Assembly: GCF_002021565.1 (NCBI RefSeq)
Contig: NZ_MSZX01000002.1
Location: 552,554 to 616,553 of the forward strand
Source of the DNA: Paenibacillus selenitireducens
Lineage (GTDB): Bacteria; Bacillota; Bacilli; Paenibacillales; Paenibacillaceae
Length of the DNA: 64,000 nt
Reading direction: 5' to 3'
The translations under genes were made by a program, and so were the position numbers. The stretch's first letter is position 1. Each line of letters opens with the position of its first letter. Shown here piece by piece: positions 36,629 to 45,557 of this stretch. Below the pieces are notes generated by a model that searched no databases, had not been told where the DNA came from, and saw only the letters and a list, made by a program, of their open reading frames with translations.

Positions 36629-38395
36629 ATGTCGACACCAGCATTCAAAAAGAAGGGGTATTTACCTGTAGGCTACAAATTATTGTTTAGCTATGTGATC
36701 CTCATTATTATTCCTGTGATCATCATTGGATGGGTCTCGCATTCGATTTACGTCGATTCAATTCGCAAACAAACGACCGTTAATATTAAGGGCACCTTAC
36801 AGCAGATTCGAGATAATATCGAGTATAAAACGAGTGATATTACGCGATTGTCGAACATGTTGTATTTTGATTATTCGCTTGCGATTCAGCTGCGTAGCTT
36901 CGAAGAAGGATGGGAAAGCTATGAGAAGACGACCAAATACGTGCTTCCTAAGCTTGAAAATGCATTAAATTCTACCGGGATGAAGATGCTGTTGTCCGTA
37001 TTTTTCCAGAATGAATCCTTACCAGAGATCTATCGGGGAACCTTCGATATGGAAAATGCGGACCTCGTCGGCCAGAACATGAATATGTATCACTTGAAAC
37101 GGATTGAACATAAGCCATGGTACAAAGACTTCCCCCGTGAGCACTATGGATCCACGATGGAGTGGAAGCAGGTGGAACAAGATGCCCATTATGGGCGAAT
37201 CTCGCTCCTTCGTCGCTTGGTTGATACCACGGACCCGATCCAATTGCGGGAGATTGGTTTTATGCGGATTACTATACAGCTTCAAGATTTATTCCAGAGC
37301 GTTGATTATCATAAGTTTGGCGCAGGCAGCTTGCTGGTCGTGAAAGACGATAAGGATCGAGTCATCTACCAATCCGGAGCTGTGTCTCCGATGGAGATGG
37401 ATGCGCAGCATATCGCTGATAATTACTTGACGATTCAAGAAACCATTGAAGGGGAGCCTTGGCAGATAACGGCTTTCGTTCCGACGACGATTATCGAGCA
37501 GGATTCGATGCGGGTGCGTACCTTTACCATTTTAGTCTGTTTATTTTGTTTGGTTGTGTTCACGTTCGCTGGCATGTTCGTGTCGCGTTATTTTTCGGTG
37601 CGCGTGAACAAGGTGGTCTCGGTATTGAATGCTTTTCGTGAAGGCGATTTTCATAAGCGGATGTCCTATCAGGGTAAAGATGAGTTCTCTCAGATCTCTA
37701 CGGCGATTAATGAAATGGGAGATAACATTGAGTCGCTGATCAAAGAGGTGTACTTAACCCACATTCAGAAAAAAGAAGCGGAACTCGAGACGCTCCAATC
37801 ACAGATTAATCCGCATTTCCTGTATAATACGTTGTCCTCGATTAACCGCTTAGCGAAGTTCGGTGAGATTGATAAGCTGCAGCAGATGGTGCTGGGACTA
37901 GCCAAGTTTTATCGATTAACATTGAATGAGGGACGAACGATGATTCCGGTATCTACGGAAATCGAACAAGCGAAGGCTTATCTCGAGATTCAACGGATTA
38001 AACACGGGGATACGATGGATGTCATGTATGATATTGATCCTCATGTGTGGGGATATGAGACCGTGAAGCTTGTTTTGCAGCCTTTCATCGAAAATGTATT
38101 GGAGCATGCACGCTTTGGCGATCAGATCCATATTCGTATCGTTGCCCGCAAGGAAGGGGAAGATATCCTGTTCCAGGTGATTGATGATGGGGTAGGCATG
38201 ACGCAAGAGCGCATTCATCATATTTTCCATCCAGAGGAGCATGTCAATGCTGGCTTCGGGATTCGAAATGTGGACGAGCGCATCAAGCTTCATTTTGGCG
38301 GAATGTATGGGGTCACGATCCATAGCCGCCGTGGGATGGGGACTTCTGTACGGATTCGGATTCCTGCCAAAAGGTTTAATTTCCGGGGAAATTGA
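36629..38395 (+). CDS. YesM-type sensor histidine kinase
   Basis: A 588-residue membrane kinase with two membrane helices (about residues 12-34 and 292-314) flanking an extracellular Cache-like sensor, a HAMP domain (about 315-370), a His_kinase domain with the phospho-acceptor in QSQINPHFLYNT (about 390) and a HATPase domain (N-box about 490, G-box ending GMGTSVRIRIP). GTGGAGGG ribosome site. Such kinases usually pair with an AraC-type regulator and control sugar ABC transporters; here the paired regulator is frameshifted and the neighbouring binding-protein gene is a relic, so the pathway seems to be decaying. Confidence 0.92.
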   Translation: MSTPAFKKKGYLPVGYKLLFSYVILIIIPVIIIGWVSHSIYVDSIRKQTTVNIKGTLQQIRDNIEYKTSDITRLSNMLYFDYSLAIQLRSFEEGWESYEKTTKYVLPKLENALNSTGMKMLLSVFFQNESLPEIYRGTFDMENADLVGQNMNMYHLKRIEHKPWYKDFPREHYGSTMEWKQVEQDAHYGRISLLRRLVDTTDPIQLREIGFMRITIQLQDLFQSVDYHKFGAGSLLVVKDDKDRVIYQSGAVSPMEMDAQHIADNYLTIQETIEGEPWQITAFVPTTIIEQDSMRVRTFTILVCLFCLVVFTFAGMFVSRYFSVRVNKVVSVLNAFREGDFHKRMSYQGKDEFSQISTAINEMGDNIESLIKEVYLTHIQKKEAELETLQSQINPHFLYNTLSSINRLAKFGEIDKLQQMVLGLAKFYRLTLNEGRTMIPVSTEIEQAKAYLEIQRIKHGDTMDVMYDIDPHVWGYETVKLVLQPFIENVLEHARFGDQIHIRIVARKEGEDILFQVIDDGVGMTQERIHHIFHPEEHVNAGFGIRNVDERIKLHFGGMYGVTIHSRRGMGTSVRIRIPAKRFNFRGN

Positions 38396-38421
38396 CATCC
38401 TATGTTGAGGAGGTGATTTCC

Positions 38422-38550
38422 TTGCCTATCAACAAATCGGAAAAGATCCATAATCAGCAGAACAAATCACGATTAAAAGAAGAGGCTGTGACGCCAAATC
38501 CAGAGAAGCAGTCGCATCGTCCGGCAAGCTTGAACAACATTCCTAAGTAA
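38422..38550 (+). CDS. Small hydrophilic protein (42 residues), unknown function
   Basis: TTG start with a near-perfect AGGAGGTGA ribosome site 8 bases upstream. The protein is hydrophilic, rich in Lys, Asn, Gln and Pro, and ends SLNNIPK. No Cys, membrane segment or family recognised; small spore-associated proteins of Bacillales have similar composition, but this is only an analogy. It is 26 bases after the kinase and just before a terminator, so it is probably co-transcribed with it. Confidence 0.65.
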   Translation: MPINKSEKIHNQQNKSRLKEEAVTPNPEKQSHRPASLNNIPK

Positions 38551-38564
38551 GAATCGTAGGACGA

Positions 38565-38600
38565 AAAGCCATCTTAGCTTGATGCTGAGGTGGCTTTATT
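38565..38600 (+). terminator. Intrinsic terminator after the small gene
   Basis: AAAGCCATCT (38565-38574) pairs with AGGTGGCTTT (38588-38597, one wobble); the T run is short. Confidence 0.8.
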
Positions 38601-38692
38601 CCGTTGTGCGAGGTACGCGCTGTGATCTGTCTAATGTCCTCCTTTTCATAAAATTACGTATAATAGATTTAAAACAATCAAGGGAGAGACCT

Positions 38693-40321
38693 ATGAAGCC
38701 TATTATTGAAATTGCACGCCAAATTGGACTAGATGAAGATGACCTGGAGTTATACGGAAAATACAAGGCGAAGATTTCATTCTCGGCGATGGAACGCGTT
38801 CAGGATCGGCCTGCAGGCAAATTGATTCTCGTAACGGCGATGAATCCGACGCCAGCGGGAGAAGGAAAGACATTAACGTCTATCGGCTTATCCCAAGCCA
38901 TGAATCAGATCGGCAAGAAGACGATTGCCGCGTTGCGCGAGCCATCCCTTGGTCCTTGTATGGGGTTGAAGGGCGGCGCAACGGGCAGCGGAGGAGCACA
39001 AATCGTGCCAGCGGATGAGATCAACATGCATTTTACCGGTGATTTACACGCGATTTCGTCTGCGCATAACTTGCTAGCAGCGATGGTCGATAATCATATA
39101 TTTCATGGAAATGAACTGGGAATCAACCCGGAAAAGGTGGTATGGAAACGCGCTGTTGATATGAATGACCGAGCCATGCGTCATACCGTTATCGGTCTCC
39201 AGAATTCGGGTGTGGTCCGTGAAGATGGCCATCTGATTACGGTAGCTTCGGAGATTATGGCGATTTTCTGCCTGAGTGAGAATATAGCAGATTTAAGAGA
39301 ACGATTAGGTCGTATGATTGTGGCATATTCTTATGATGGCAACCCGATCACGGCCAAAGACTTGCGTGCCGATGGTGCGATGACGGCGCTGCTCAAAGAT
39401 GCCCTGCAGCCCAATTTAGTACAGACCTGCGAGAATACGCCCGTACTCGTACATGGCGGACCTTTTGCGAATATTGCGCATGGATGCAGCAGTCTGATGG
39501 CGACGAAGCTCGGGTTAAAGCTCGCCGATTATGTGGTTACGGAAGCCGGATTCGGCGCAGATTTGGGCGCGGAGAAATTCGTGCATATCAAATGTAGGAC
39601 GTCGGGATTAAAGCCTAATGCTGCTGTGCTGGTTGTCACGGCTAAATCAATGAAATATAACGGTGGCGTGGATAAGGGGCAGCTGACGGTAACCAACGCA
39701 ACGGCACTGCTCGCAGGATTCGCGAATGTGAAAAAGCATGTGGAGAACATGCATGGATTTGGCATTCCTGTCGTAGTGGCGATCAATCGGTTCGCTACGG
39801 ATACCGAGGAAGAGATTCAGATGATTCAGGAACAGTGTCGCGAGATCGGGATTAAGGCAGTTGTGTCACAGGTTTGGGCTCAAGGGGGAGAAGGCGGAAG
39901 AGCATTGGCCGAAGAAGTGGTTCGGCTTGTTGAGGATTCTGAAACGCAGCTTCGGTTCCTGTATGAACTGCATGACGGTATTTCAGATAAAATCGAGACG
40001 ATTGTACGGGAAGTATACGGCGGAGCGAAGGTGAATTATTCTGCGCGTGCCAAAGCCGCCATTCGGGCATTGGAAGCAAGCGGGTTGTCTGACCTGCCGA
40101 TTTGTATGGCGAAGACGCCTTATTCCTTCTCGGACCAACCGAAACTGCTAGGTCGGCCAGCGGGGTTCACGTTAACCGTTAATGATATCCGTGTGTCGGC
40201 CGGGGCTGGGTTTGTGGTTGTTTTCACAGGTAATGTGATGATCATGCCGGGGTTACCTAAGCATCCGCTCGCGGAAGAAATAGATGTGGATGCTCAAGGT
40301 AATATTTTGAACTTAAGCTAG
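38693..40321 (+). CDS. fhs: Formate-tetrahydrofolate ligase
   Basis: A 542-residue enzyme joining formate to tetrahydrofolate with ATP to give 10-formyl-THF for purines and formyl-Met. The P-loop TPAGEGKT is at about residue 53. Family segments EPSLGPCMGLKGGATGSGGA and VTEAGFGADLGAEKF are present. Slightly shorter than the common 555 residues. ATG at 38693 follows AGGGAGAG; a -10-like TATAAT is at 38659-38664 but I see no good -35. Confidence 0.96.
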   Translation: MKPIIEIARQIGLDEDDLELYGKYKAKISFSAMERVQDRPAGKLILVTAMNPTPAGEGKTLTSIGLSQAMNQIGKKTIAALREPSLGPCMGLKGGATGSGGAQIVPADEINMHFTGDLHAISSAHNLLAAMVDNHIFHGNELGINPEKVVWKRAVDMNDRAMRHTVIGLQNSGVVREDGHLITVASEIMAIFCLSENIADLRERLGRMIVAYSYDGNPITAKDLRADGAMTALLKDALQPNLVQTCENTPVLVHGGPFANIAHGCSSLMATKLGLKLADYVVTEAGFGADLGAEKFVHIKCRTSGLKPNAAVLVVTAKSMKYNGGVDKGQLTVTNATALLAGFANVKKHVENMHGFGIPVVVAINRFATDTEEEIQMIQEQCREIGIKAVVSQVWAQGGEGGRALAEEVVRLVEDSETQLRFLYELHDGISDKIETIVREVYGGAKVNYSARAKAAIRALEASGLSDLPICMAKTPYSFSDQPKLLGRPAGFTLTVNDIRVSAGAGFVVVFTGNVMIMPGLPKHPLAEEIDVDAQGNILNLS

Positions 40322-40370
40322 TCTAGGATTAGGAGGACAAGCATATGTATGAGCCTGTGACAAGTACGTG

Positions 40371-40823
40371 TTACATTTTGCCGATCAGCATGGAGAGAAT
40401 CCCAGCTGCTATCAAGGGTCCGACAGGCACTCCGCCGAAGATCGCGACACCGATGACCGTTCCAATAAGCAAGCCTGCGACGAGGGTCGGTTGATTGCCC
40501 ATGAGAACGACGCCGCGTCCGCCTAAATAGGAGACGAGAATGCCGATAGCGATGGCAAGTAAGGATTTCCAATTGAGAAAGGAATGCAGCATCGTATCCA
40601 TATTGATTTTGCCGCTCGCAATCGGGGCCATGACGCCGATCGTCAGGATGATGATCCCGAGGGTCAGACCGTATTTTTCGATCCAAGGGAAGGTCTGATG
40701 CAGATTCGTGACGCGCAGCAAGAGCAGGACGACCATGGCGATCGTCACGGTTGAATTGCTGCTGATGAGACCGAGGGCTGCGAACAGCAGCAGAATTAAG
40801 GAGGGGGTATCGATGTTTGCCAT
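40371..40823 (-). CDS. DUF441 (YtwI-like) membrane protein
   Basis: A 150-residue protein with four to five hydrophobic segments, the usual length and layout of DUF441. [17 protein letters not shown] and [23 protein letters not shown] are characteristic. Function unknown. ATG at 40823 follows AAGGAGTC at somewhat long spacing. It converges on fhs; the 49-base gap holds a strong ribosome site on the plus strand but no gene of its own. Confidence 0.85.
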   Translation of the reverse strand: MANIDTPSLILLLFAALGLISSNSTVTIAMVVLLLLRVTNLHQTFPWIEKYGLTLGIIILTIGVMAPIASGKINMDTMLHSFLNWKSLLAIAIGILVSYLGGRGVVLMGNQPTLVAGLLIGTVIGVAIFGGVPVGPLIAAGILSMLIGKM

Positions 40824-40855
40824 TAGATGTAAGACTCCTTTTACTAGTAGAGGTC

Positions 40856-41026
40856 GTTTAAAAAGCCAACTTTTGATCACGAAGTATATCTGCGGGTAAG
40901 CTCGACATCGAAGCTTGTATTCACCCTCGAAGTCCGGTGCTCATGTAGGCATTCCCTACACTCCGCTCCTCCTTCTTCGGCTTCATACGATCTTCTCGAT
41001 GCTGAAAAGTTGACTTTTTAAACTGG
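40856..41026. repeat. Inverted-repeat element of about 170 bases
   Basis: GTTTAAAAAGCCAACTTTT at 40856 is matched near 41026 by the reverse complement AAAAGTTGACTTTTTAAAC, a 19-base terminal inverted repeat with one mismatch. The interior has no convincing ORF. It is consistent with a MITE-like or REP-like element. The subsequence CTTTTGATCACGA near its left end recurs at 45436-45448. Confidence 0.6.
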
Positions 41027-41042
41027 TATTATCTTTATCACG

Positions 41043-41430
41043 ATAGCATATTCGCTAGGGAAATCAAAATCAGTGGGGGATTTTAAAGTTATTGGATAAT
41101 CTAATATAGCTTGGCCACCAACACTAATTCGCGTACCTAAAATGGATTTTCCAACAAAGCTACACCACCAGTCCTTTTTCGCGGACCTATCCTGGATTTA
41201 TACAGCATAGCTTCACTACCAGCACTAAAAGGCGAACCTATACTGGACGTTTCCAATATAGAGGGGGGAAATCAGCATTTTAGAGGCATTTTCAGCACAT
41301 TCTAATGGATTTATCCAGTATAGAGTGCGAAATCGTACTGAAAACGGCGAAGTTAGTGGATTTATCCAATATAGCACCACCACAAACACTTTTTCCCCAC
41401 CTGTACTGGATTTTAAACAACATAGCAAAC
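41043..41430. repeat. Degenerate tandem repeat of about 50 bases, seven to eight units
   Basis: A core resembling TGGATTTATCCAATATAGC recurs with its TGGA at 41093, 41143, 41193, 41244, 41306, 41357 and 41407, so the steps are 50, 50, 51, 62, 51 and 50 bases. The core carries the palindrome TGGAT-TT-ATCCA. An earlier partial unit begins near 41043. The 30 bases between cores are less conserved and share words such as CCACCA, CACTA and GGACCTA. On the minus strand it can be read as LYWINPL repeats, but no start signal supports a gene. Confidence 0.7.
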
Positions 41431-41543
41431 TTCATTCATCTTCATCATTGTTATAGATCGTTTTAAATTGATTTTTCATTTACGAAACGAGATCACCAAA
41501 AAAATAAAGTGCGAAAAGTCCTCTGGACGTTATCGACATACTG

Positions 41544-41565
41544 AGCGGGGGATGTCTCCCCCGCT
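41544..41565. terminator. GC-rich hairpin at the 3' end of the AraC gene
   Basis: AGCGGGGG / CCCCCGCT 8-base stem with a 6-base loop, directly after the stop of the AraC gene on the minus strand. The T run is poor on both strands. Confidence 0.5.
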
Positions 41566-42408
41566 TTATTTATGCGTGGTTCGATCACGGTACTCACTAG
41601 GGCTTAGACCTGTCCGTGTCTTGAAGGTACGGTGAAAGTACGTATAGCTCTGGAATCCGCATAACTCTGCAATTTGCTCAAGCGTCATTTTACTATATTC
41701 GATCCGTTCGCAGGCCATGGAAATTCGAACTTCAATCGCGTAATCCATAATGGTCTGTCCGAACACCTCTTTGAATAGATGACCGGCGCGCGAGATACTT
41801 AAGCTTGCATGGTCGGCAACTTGTTGGAGCGTAAAGAGCTCGGTGGCATGCTGCTCGATATAATATTTCATATGATTGCAGATGGGTACATATCTGGATT
41901 TGGCTTGCGAGCTATTCGATTCATCAATGAGGCGGTCGAGCATCAGGAAGAAGGCTTTGGTCAAATACTGAAGAACCTCTTCCATTGAATCATGAATCCG
42001 TCGTTTTTCTTGAATAATTTGACGCCAGATCATAATGAGACGCTCGTCTAGGCGGATCGGAGTTACTGGATTTCGATCCTTCGCTGCCCACCAATCCTCA
42101 ACCCATGTGCCTTGTATCATTAGAAAGTAGTCCATGCTGCTGATTTTTGGCAATAATTCGTTTGAATACGGATTATTGAATCCTATTTTCAATTCGTATA
42201 CATCATCAATCTTATACAATAGAAGGTCGCCTGCTTCAATGCGATCATAATGATCTTCATTCCACACATGGGCGCATCCCTCCGTCTGAAGGCGAATCAA
42301 ATAGTGAGGCAAACGGGTTCGTTGGCGAATGTCATAGGGTTTATTGTGCTTGGCGAAGTCTACGGATAGGACATTTAATGTATCTTTCGAGTGGCTTATC
42401 TCGATCAT
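41566..42408 (-). CDS. AraC-family regulator of the sugar-oxidation operon
   Basis: A 280-residue regulator with an N-terminal cupin-like domain (to about 150) and a C-terminal AraC DNA-binding domain. Helix-turn-helix regions are TLQQVADHASLSISRAGHLFK (about 180-200) and EQIAELCGFQSYTYFHRTFK (about 243-262), ending LSPSEYRDR. ATG at 42408 has AAGGAGTGA nine bases upstream; the TTG two codons earlier is too close. Divergent from the operon beginning at 42537, which it probably controls. Confidence 0.88.
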   Translation of the reverse strand: MIEISHSKDTLNVLSVDFAKHNKPYDIRQRTRLPHYLIRLQTEGCAHVWNEDHYDRIEAGDLLLYKIDDVYELKIGFNNPYSNELLPKISSMDYFLMIQGTWVEDWWAAKDRNPVTPIRLDERLIMIWRQIIQEKRRIHDSMEEVLQYLTKAFFLMLDRLIDESNSSQAKSRYVPICNHMKYYIEQHATELFTLQQVADHASLSISRAGHLFKEVFGQTIMDYAIEVRISMACERIEYSKMTLEQIAELCGFQSYTYFHRTFKTRTGLSPSEYRDRTTHK

Positions 42409-42467
42409 TTTCAATCACTCCTTTTGGAAGTGCAGCAAAATAGTTCAGGAATAGGTCATATCATTCA

Positions 42468-42497
42468 TTCACATTATACCGTTCTATTGGCTAGAAT
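42468..42497 (+). promoter_or_regulatory. Sigma-A-type promoter candidate for the sugar-oxidation operon
   Basis: TTCACA (42468-42473), an 18-base spacer and TAGAAT (42492-42497) each differ from consensus by one base and lie 40 bases before the first ATG. Confidence 0.6.
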
Positions 42498-42536
42498 AAA
42501 AGCGTAAGAAAACCTTTTCATAGGAGCTGATTACAA

Positions 42537-43295
42537 ATGATTAAAATTGGATTGCAGTTATATACGTTACGTGAGGAGACAAGCCGTGATTTCGTTGGCA
42601 CGTTGAGAAAAGTGGCAGCACTTGGCTACCAAGGCGTAGAGTTTGCTGGTTACGGCGGCCTTACTGCAGAAGAAATGAAATCATTATTAGATGAATTGAA
42701 CTTGGTATCGATCGGAGCGCATGTGGGTATTGAGCGTCTAAGAGATCATTTGGATGAAGAGATCGAATATCATAAAGTGCTCGGCACGAAATATATTGCT
42801 TGCCCATGGTTAGGTGATGAGTATCGCGAATCCGTTGTGAAGCTGATGGAAGTGACGAAAGTGCTCAAAGAAGCTAGCGCAAGATTAGCACAACACGGTA
42901 TTGAACTTGGCTATCATAACCATGATTTTGAATTTACGAACCAATTTGGCGGCAAGACGATGTTCGACACGATCTTCGAATTGACTGCACCGGCTCCGTT
43001 GTTCGCGGAACTTGACGTATGTTGGGTACATTTCGGCGGATATGATCCATCCGAATATATGATGAAATACGCTGGCCGCGCGCCGCTTATTCATTTGAAA
43101 GACGTTCGTCAGAACGAAGATGGCAGCCCGCAAACCGTCATTCTCGGCGAAGGCGATATGGATCTGGATGAAGTTGTGAAGACTGCGAAATTGACAGGCG
43201 TTGAATGGTTCATCGTAGAGCAAGACGTATGCCAAATCGATCCGATCGAGAGCATTACGCAAAGTATGGCTTGGGTGCGCAATAACGTAAAATAA
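42537..43295 (+). CDS. Sugar phosphate isomerase/epimerase (AP-endonuclease-2 TIM barrel)
   Basis: A 252-residue TIM-barrel protein of the IolE/IolI/YcjR-like group. The metal-binding pattern shows ELGYHNHDFEF (about residue 121), ELDVCWVHFGG (about 158), PLIHLKDV (about 182) and EGDMDL and VEQDVC toward the end. These enzymes isomerise or epimerise sugars or cyclitols, often with a Gfo/Idh/MocA dehydrogenase. Ribosome site TAGGAGC. First gene of a three-gene operon with a divergent AraC regulator. Confidence 0.85.
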   Translation: MIKIGLQLYTLREETSRDFVGTLRKVAALGYQGVEFAGYGGLTAEEMKSLLDELNLVSIGAHVGIERLRDHLDEEIEYHKVLGTKYIACPWLGDEYRESVVKLMEVTKVLKEASARLAQHGIELGYHNHDFEFTNQFGGKTMFDTIFELTAPAPLFAELDVCWVHFGGYDPSEYMMKYAGRAPLIHLKDVRQNEDGSPQTVILGEGDMDLDEVVKTAKLTGVEWFIVEQDVCQIDPIESITQSMAWVRNNVK

Positions 43296-43349
43296 GATAT
43301 TATTACCAATATCATCATACTAAAACCAATTTATTAGGAGGACTTGTCC

Positions 43350-44435
43350 ATGTCTAAAGTGTATCAAATTGCAATCGTAGGTTGCGGAGGAATTGCGAAC
43401 GGCAAACATATGCCGAGCTTAGCGAAATTGAAGAATGTTAAGATGGCCGCTTTTTGCGACATTATCGAAGAGCGCGCGATCGAAGCCAAAGAAAAATATG
43501 GTGATGCTGACGCGAAAGTGTACACGAACTTTGAAGAAGTATTGGCAGATCCTACGATCGATATCGTACATGTATGTACACCAAATGATTCCCATGCGAA
43601 CATTTCAATCGCTGCATTGGAAGCTGACAAACACGTATTGTGTGAAAAACCTATGGCGAAGACGGCAGCAGATGCTCGCCGCATGGTGGAAGCAGCCAAA
43701 CGTTCAGGCAAGAAATTAACAGTTGGTTACAATAACCGTTTCCGTACAGACAGCCGTTACTTGAAGGAAGCTGTTGACGCGGGTGAATTGGGTGAAGTGT
43801 ATTTCGCGAAAGCACATGCGATTCGTCGCCGTGCAGTACCAACTTGGGGCGTATTCTTGGACGAAGAGAAACAAGGCGGAGGCCCGTTGATCGATATCGG
43901 TACACATGCGCTTGACTTAACGCTCTGGATGATGGATAACTACAAGCCAAAAGCAGTTCTAGGTACAGCATTCCACAAGTTAGCATCCAAAGAAAATGCT
44001 GCAAACGCTTGGGGTTCATGGGATCCAAAAGAGTTCACGGTTGAAGATTCCGCATTCGGTATGATTACGATGGAGAACGGTGCAACAATTATGCTTGAAT
44101 CCAGCTGGGCGCTGAATGTCATCGAGACAGGCGAAGCAGCATGTACATTATGCGGTACAGAAGGCGGAGCAGATATGAAGGATGGACTTCGTATTAACGG
44201 CGAGAAGAACAGCAAATTGTTCGATACCAAAATTCAATTGAACGCAAGCGGTGTAGCATTCTTTGATGGCGCATCGGAAGACGCTCCAGACGTTGAAATG
44301 CGCATGTGGATCGAAGCGATTGAGAACGATACAGATCCAGTGGTGACACCAGAGCAAGCTTGTGTTGTATCTGAAATTCTTGAAGCGATCTATGAATCTT
44401 CCAAAACAGGCAAAGCCGTATACTTCAATAACTAA
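43350..44435 (+). CDS. Gfo/Idh/MocA-family oxidoreductase
   Basis: A 361-residue NAD(P)-dependent sugar dehydrogenase. Rossmann loop AIVGCGGIANGKHMPSL at residues 7-23; the catalytic EKP motif is HVLCEKPMAKT at about residue 94; GGGPLIDIGTHALDL (about 176) holds the C-terminal domain motif. AGGAGG precedes ATG at 43350. Acts with the flanking isomerases in oxidation-isomerisation of a sugar or inositol derivative; the substrate is not defined. Confidence 0.9.
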   Translation: MSKVYQIAIVGCGGIANGKHMPSLAKLKNVKMAAFCDIIEERAIEAKEKYGDADAKVYTNFEEVLADPTIDIVHVCTPNDSHANISIAALEADKHVLCEKPMAKTAADARRMVEAAKRSGKKLTVGYNNRFRTDSRYLKEAVDAGELGEVYFAKAHAIRRRAVPTWGVFLDEEKQGGGPLIDIGTHALDLTLWMMDNYKPKAVLGTAFHKLASKENAANAWGSWDPKEFTVEDSAFGMITMENGATIMLESSWALNVIETGEAACTLCGTEGGADMKDGLRINGEKNSKLFDTKIQLNASGVAFFDGASEDAPDVEMRMWIEAIENDTDPVVTPEQACVVSEILEAIYESSKTGKAVYFNN

Positions 44436-44455
44436 TCTATGAGGAGGTTTTATCG

Positions 44456-45424
44456 ATGAAACTGGGTGTATTTGCCGTATTGTTCGGTCAAAAATCTCTC
44501 GATGAAACATTAGACTATATCCAAGCCAAAGGTTTGGAAGCTGTGGAAATCGGTACAGGCGGCTATCCTGGGAATGCACATTGCAAACCGGAAGAGTTGC
44601 TGGCTGATAACGGCAAATTAAAAGAATTCAAAAAAGCATTCGATTCCCGCGGATTGACGATCAGCGCATTGAGCTGCCACGGTAACCCATTGCATCCGCA
44701 AAAAGATATTGCGAAACCGTTCCACGACGATTTCCATCGTACGGTGGAATTGGCTGAGCGCTTGGAAGTGCCTGTCGTTGTTGGTTTCTCCGGTTGCCCG
44801 GGTGACCATGAAGGCGCGAAATATCCGAACTGGCCTGTAGCCCCATGGCCGAACGATTACCAAGAAATTTTGGATTGGCAATGGAGCAATAAAGTCATTC
44901 CTTATTGGACCGAGACAGGTAAATTTGCTTCCGATCGCGGAATCAAAATTGCGCTTGAGCTGCACGGCGGATTCTCCGTACATACGCCTGCGAATTTACT
45001 TCGCTTGCGTGAAGCAGCTGGTGAAGTCATCGGCGCGAACTTGGATCCAAGTCACATGTGGTGGCAAGGAATCGATCCGGTTCAAGCGGTTCATATCCTT
45101 GGTCGTGCAAATGCGATCCACCATTTCCATGCGAAGGATACAACGATTGATCCGATCAACGTGAACAAGCATGGTGTAACCGATATGCAATCCTATGCTC
45201 TGATGCTGGATCGTGCATGGCAGTTCCGTACGGTAGGCTACGGCCATGATATGAAAGTATGGGCTGATATCATCAGTGCGCTTCGTCTCGTAGGTTACGA
45301 CTATGTTGTAAGTATCGAGCATGAAGACGGCTTGATGTCGGTAGAAGAAGGCTTCACCAAAGCGGTTGAGAACTTGAACCAAGTTCTGATCAAGGAGCCA
45401 CTCGGCGACATGTGGTGGGTATAA
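44456..45424 (+). CDS. Sugar phosphate isomerase/epimerase, long form
   Basis: A 322-residue TIM barrel related to xylose isomerase-like enzymes. Metal-binding residues appear in ALELHGGFSVHTPANL (about residue 163), GANLDPSHMWWQGID (about 194), NAIHHFHAKDT (about 218) and SIEHEDGLMSVEEG (about 283). GAGGAGG ribosome site, 20 bases after the dehydrogenase gene. Likely acts on the same substrate chain as the other two products. Confidence 0.86.
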   Translation: MKLGVFAVLFGQKSLDETLDYIQAKGLEAVEIGTGGYPGNAHCKPEELLADNGKLKEFKKAFDSRGLTISALSCHGNPLHPQKDIAKPFHDDFHRTVELAERLEVPVVVGFSGCPGDHEGAKYPNWPVAPWPNDYQEILDWQWSNKVIPYWTETGKFASDRGIKIALELHGGFSVHTPANLLRLREAAGEVIGANLDPSHMWWQGIDPVQAVHILGRANAIHHFHAKDTTIDPINVNKHGVTDMQSYALMLDRAWQFRTVGYGHDMKVWADIISALRLVGYDYVVSIEHEDGLMSVEEGFTKAVENLNQVLIKEPLGDMWWV

Positions 45425-45474
45425 TTATCAACCGGCTTTTGATCACGAGATATAAAAAGGTAGTAGAGATATAG

Positions 45475-45527
45475 AAAGCCCCCGTTCTTACAGTCTGGAA
45501 GGAGACTGTGAAGAACGGGGGCTTTTT
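45475..45527. terminator. Strong intrinsic terminator
   Basis: AAAGCCCCCGTTCTT + CAGTCT (45475-45496) pairs with AGACTG + AAGAACGGGGGCTTT (45503-45525), ending in T5. The plus-strand U tract ends the sugar operon; the minus-strand copy may end the peptidase gene. Confidence 0.93.
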
Positions 45528-45557
45528 GCCGTGACTTGGGGTTCAGGGGGGATGATG

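Noticed and set aside
41225-41428. Minus-strand 67-codon frame with repeated LYWINPL
   Set aside because: It is a by-product of the 50-base tandem repeats; no ribosome site and no conserved fold.
41043-41430. CRISPR array
   Set aside because: Repeats are degenerate, spacers share words with each other, and no cas genes are near.
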